A stretch of 64,000 bases of DNA from Xiphias gladius (Eukaryota; Chordata; Actinopteri; Istiophoriformes; Xiphiidae). The notes under the pieces are model-generated. The model was not told where the DNA came from, did not search any database, and saw nothing but the letters and a program-made list of their open reading frames with translations. Of this stretch, positions 62,501 to 64,000 are shown one piece after another. The stretch is from contig NC_053417.1 in assembly GCF_016859285.1 (NCBI RefSeq), positions 22,536,706 to 22,600,705 of the forward strand, in the 5' to 3' direction. Positions within the stretch are counted from its first letter, which is position 1, and each line of letters opens with the position of its first letter. Made by a program: the position numbers and the translations under genes.

Positions 62501-64000
62501 AAAGCTGAAACCCTAAATCCATAAAGGACACAACAGAGCTTTAACCAGCTGCAAGCTGTTTGGATAAGCTCACTTATGATAATATCTACATCGAACACAA
62601 TTATTAACCTCCTGGATTAAGGGAATTGCTTCCTCTCCAAATGAGATTTCACCTCAGCCAAGACAGAAAAAATATTACCACAGGTTAATAGACATTATGT
62701 GTTTTGTGTCAGACGTAGCTCAAACACATTAAATGTAAACTAACACGGACTTTTTCTCCACCGCATTTTAGATCTCAAAAAAGTAAAACAGACTCAACAG
62801 CAAATTCATAAATAAAAAAGATATAATTTTTTAATTGTTAAACACATTTAAATCTTAAAAATATTGCATTTTAATGGCTATTCTCTTCCATTTGTCCAAT
62901 TGAAACTGTGCAGTGCAAAACACTGAAGATCTTCTCCATCCCTCTTCTTTTGCTCAATGGGTGTTGCTCTCCAAAGCTGAGGCAGTTTTCTTTACACACA
63001 GCAGAACAAAGCTTGATTTAGGGAAGAGGGAGGGCAGCTGTAGTTGATATATGTGTGTTTTGCTTCATAGGTGAGAAGAATGATGAATGGATGAGGTCCA
63101 CAGCCGCCATAATGGTACCCTTGTGTACCATGGCAGAGGAAAAAGAGGAAGGGTGTACTTGAGAGAATAAAAGTCAGCCTCTTCAATCAGGACTACCTAA
63201 AAGAATTCTTGACAATATATCCTTGTTGTGCTTTCATGATAAGCCTTATGCTGGAGGATGGGGGTCTGGGAGTATGAGATCTGAGGGGTGGAGGGTGTCG
63301 GGGGGGGCATCAAATAAGCAGTAAGTAAGGAATTTTTCTATTGAAGAACAAAAGAAATAAAAATCTGTTACCTGACCACAAATGCATTAAATAATGTAGG
63401 CCGCCATGGGTGAAAGTCACAGAAGAGTTTGGTTTCCGCTCCACACCAAGATACTGTTAATGGAGGCGCCTTTGAAATACAGCAGCATGGGTAGTTGCAA
63501 GTGTTATTTTCATTCACATGTTACTACATGCAGCCAACAGTTATTCTGTGGGTACACCTTAACATCCTTTGTTGTATTTTTTAAGGAAACATTACCCTGT
63601 GGTTTTGTGTATGCCAGTGTGTCTATGTGAATGTGTACTATTACCTTTGTGTGTATATGTTGTCAAGCCTCCTTGTCTGTCTGTGCGTTTGCAGTTGTCC
63701 TGTCAGGTCATTTGTTGGTGGAGCTATTAATTCCCCCCAGTCCTCTGCTCCTCTTGTGCACTCATTTGCCGATATACTGTATGCCTACTCTGCATGTTGG
63801 AGAGAAATATTGACATTGTCATAGCATCGCTTATTGCTTCTGAACATAAGCCGTGCTTTTACATATCAGGTGTCACACATAAAGGGTAAATTCATCAACC
63901 TATTCACACCTCAGTGATGTGGCAATTGTGCTCCCCTTGGACATAGATTGGGAGAGGAGGCACTTAGAGTGAGAGAACTGAGTGAGCATCAAAGGACTGG

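Larger units (their letters stand above)
32487..64000 (+). other. camta1 intron 3 (continues past the window)
   Basis: At least 31.5 kb with no coding exon seen. It contains the transposons, microsatellites and regulatory candidate listed separately. Stretches not listed (for example 32487-35405, 38050-42340, 43000-46410, 48800-52370, 56000-59250, 59550-64000) are AT-rich and show no recognised gene or RNA. Poly-A/T runs occur near 38370, 38785 and 60321. Some segments look conserved-element-like but this cannot be tested here. Confidence 0.65.

Noticed and set aside
1-64000. Prokaryotic-type systems (CRISPR arrays, toxin-antitoxin, phage, operons)
   Set aside because: The window is intron-rich vertebrate DNA; none of these structures is present.

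Overview
This is vertebrate nuclear DNA, almost certainly from a teleost fish. Genes are split into short exons with GT-AG introns, there is no operon structure, and the interspersed repeats are typical of fish: Tc1/mariner, hAT-type MITEs, TTAA-flanked MITEs, Penelope-like fragments and long CA/TG microsatellites. Two protein-coding genes are securely recognised. They stand head to head about 2.1 kb apart: dnajc11 on the minus strand (coding 15240 down to about 7445, 16 exons, about 557 residues) and the 5' end of camta1 on the plus strand (coding exons at 17370-17414, 21320-21413 and 32383-32486, continuing past the right edge). The same divergent DNAJC11/CAMTA1 pair occurs on human 1p36, which supports both identifications.

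Layout. 1-2280: CpG-containing DNA with no recognised gene, a possible unassigned 3' end (AATAAA at 1867) and three Tc1-end-like direct repeats. About 2690-3510: two Penelope-like retroelement fragments facing away from each other around a short inverted repeat; one carries a hammerhead-ribozyme-like core. 4442-5138: a broken F-box gene of the FBXO2/6/44 family, minus strand. 5139-7190: no gene, with a CCAAT/octamer/TATA cluster at 5836-5890. 7190-15240: dnajc11. 15241-17369: shared CpG-rich upstream region with a degenerate minisatellite. 17370 to the end: camta1, mostly introns; the last 31.5 kb is one intron.

DnaJC11 is a J-domain co-chaperone of the mitochondrial MICOS/SAM supercomplex. 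CAMTA1 is a calmodulin-binding transcription activator enriched in brain. Nothing in the sequence suggests that they share a pathway; they share an intergenic promoter region. The introns hold several MITEs with clean target-site duplications, a 1.6 kb dead Tc1-like transposon with paired inner and outer repeats, and a candidate split RE1/NRSE. I found no CRISPR array, operon, tRNA or rRNA gene, and no evidence of a new multi-gene system. The most unusual items are the inverted Penelope/hammerhead arrangement, the F-box pseudogene with three separate lesions, and a camta1 exon 2 that does not match the mammalian N-terminus.
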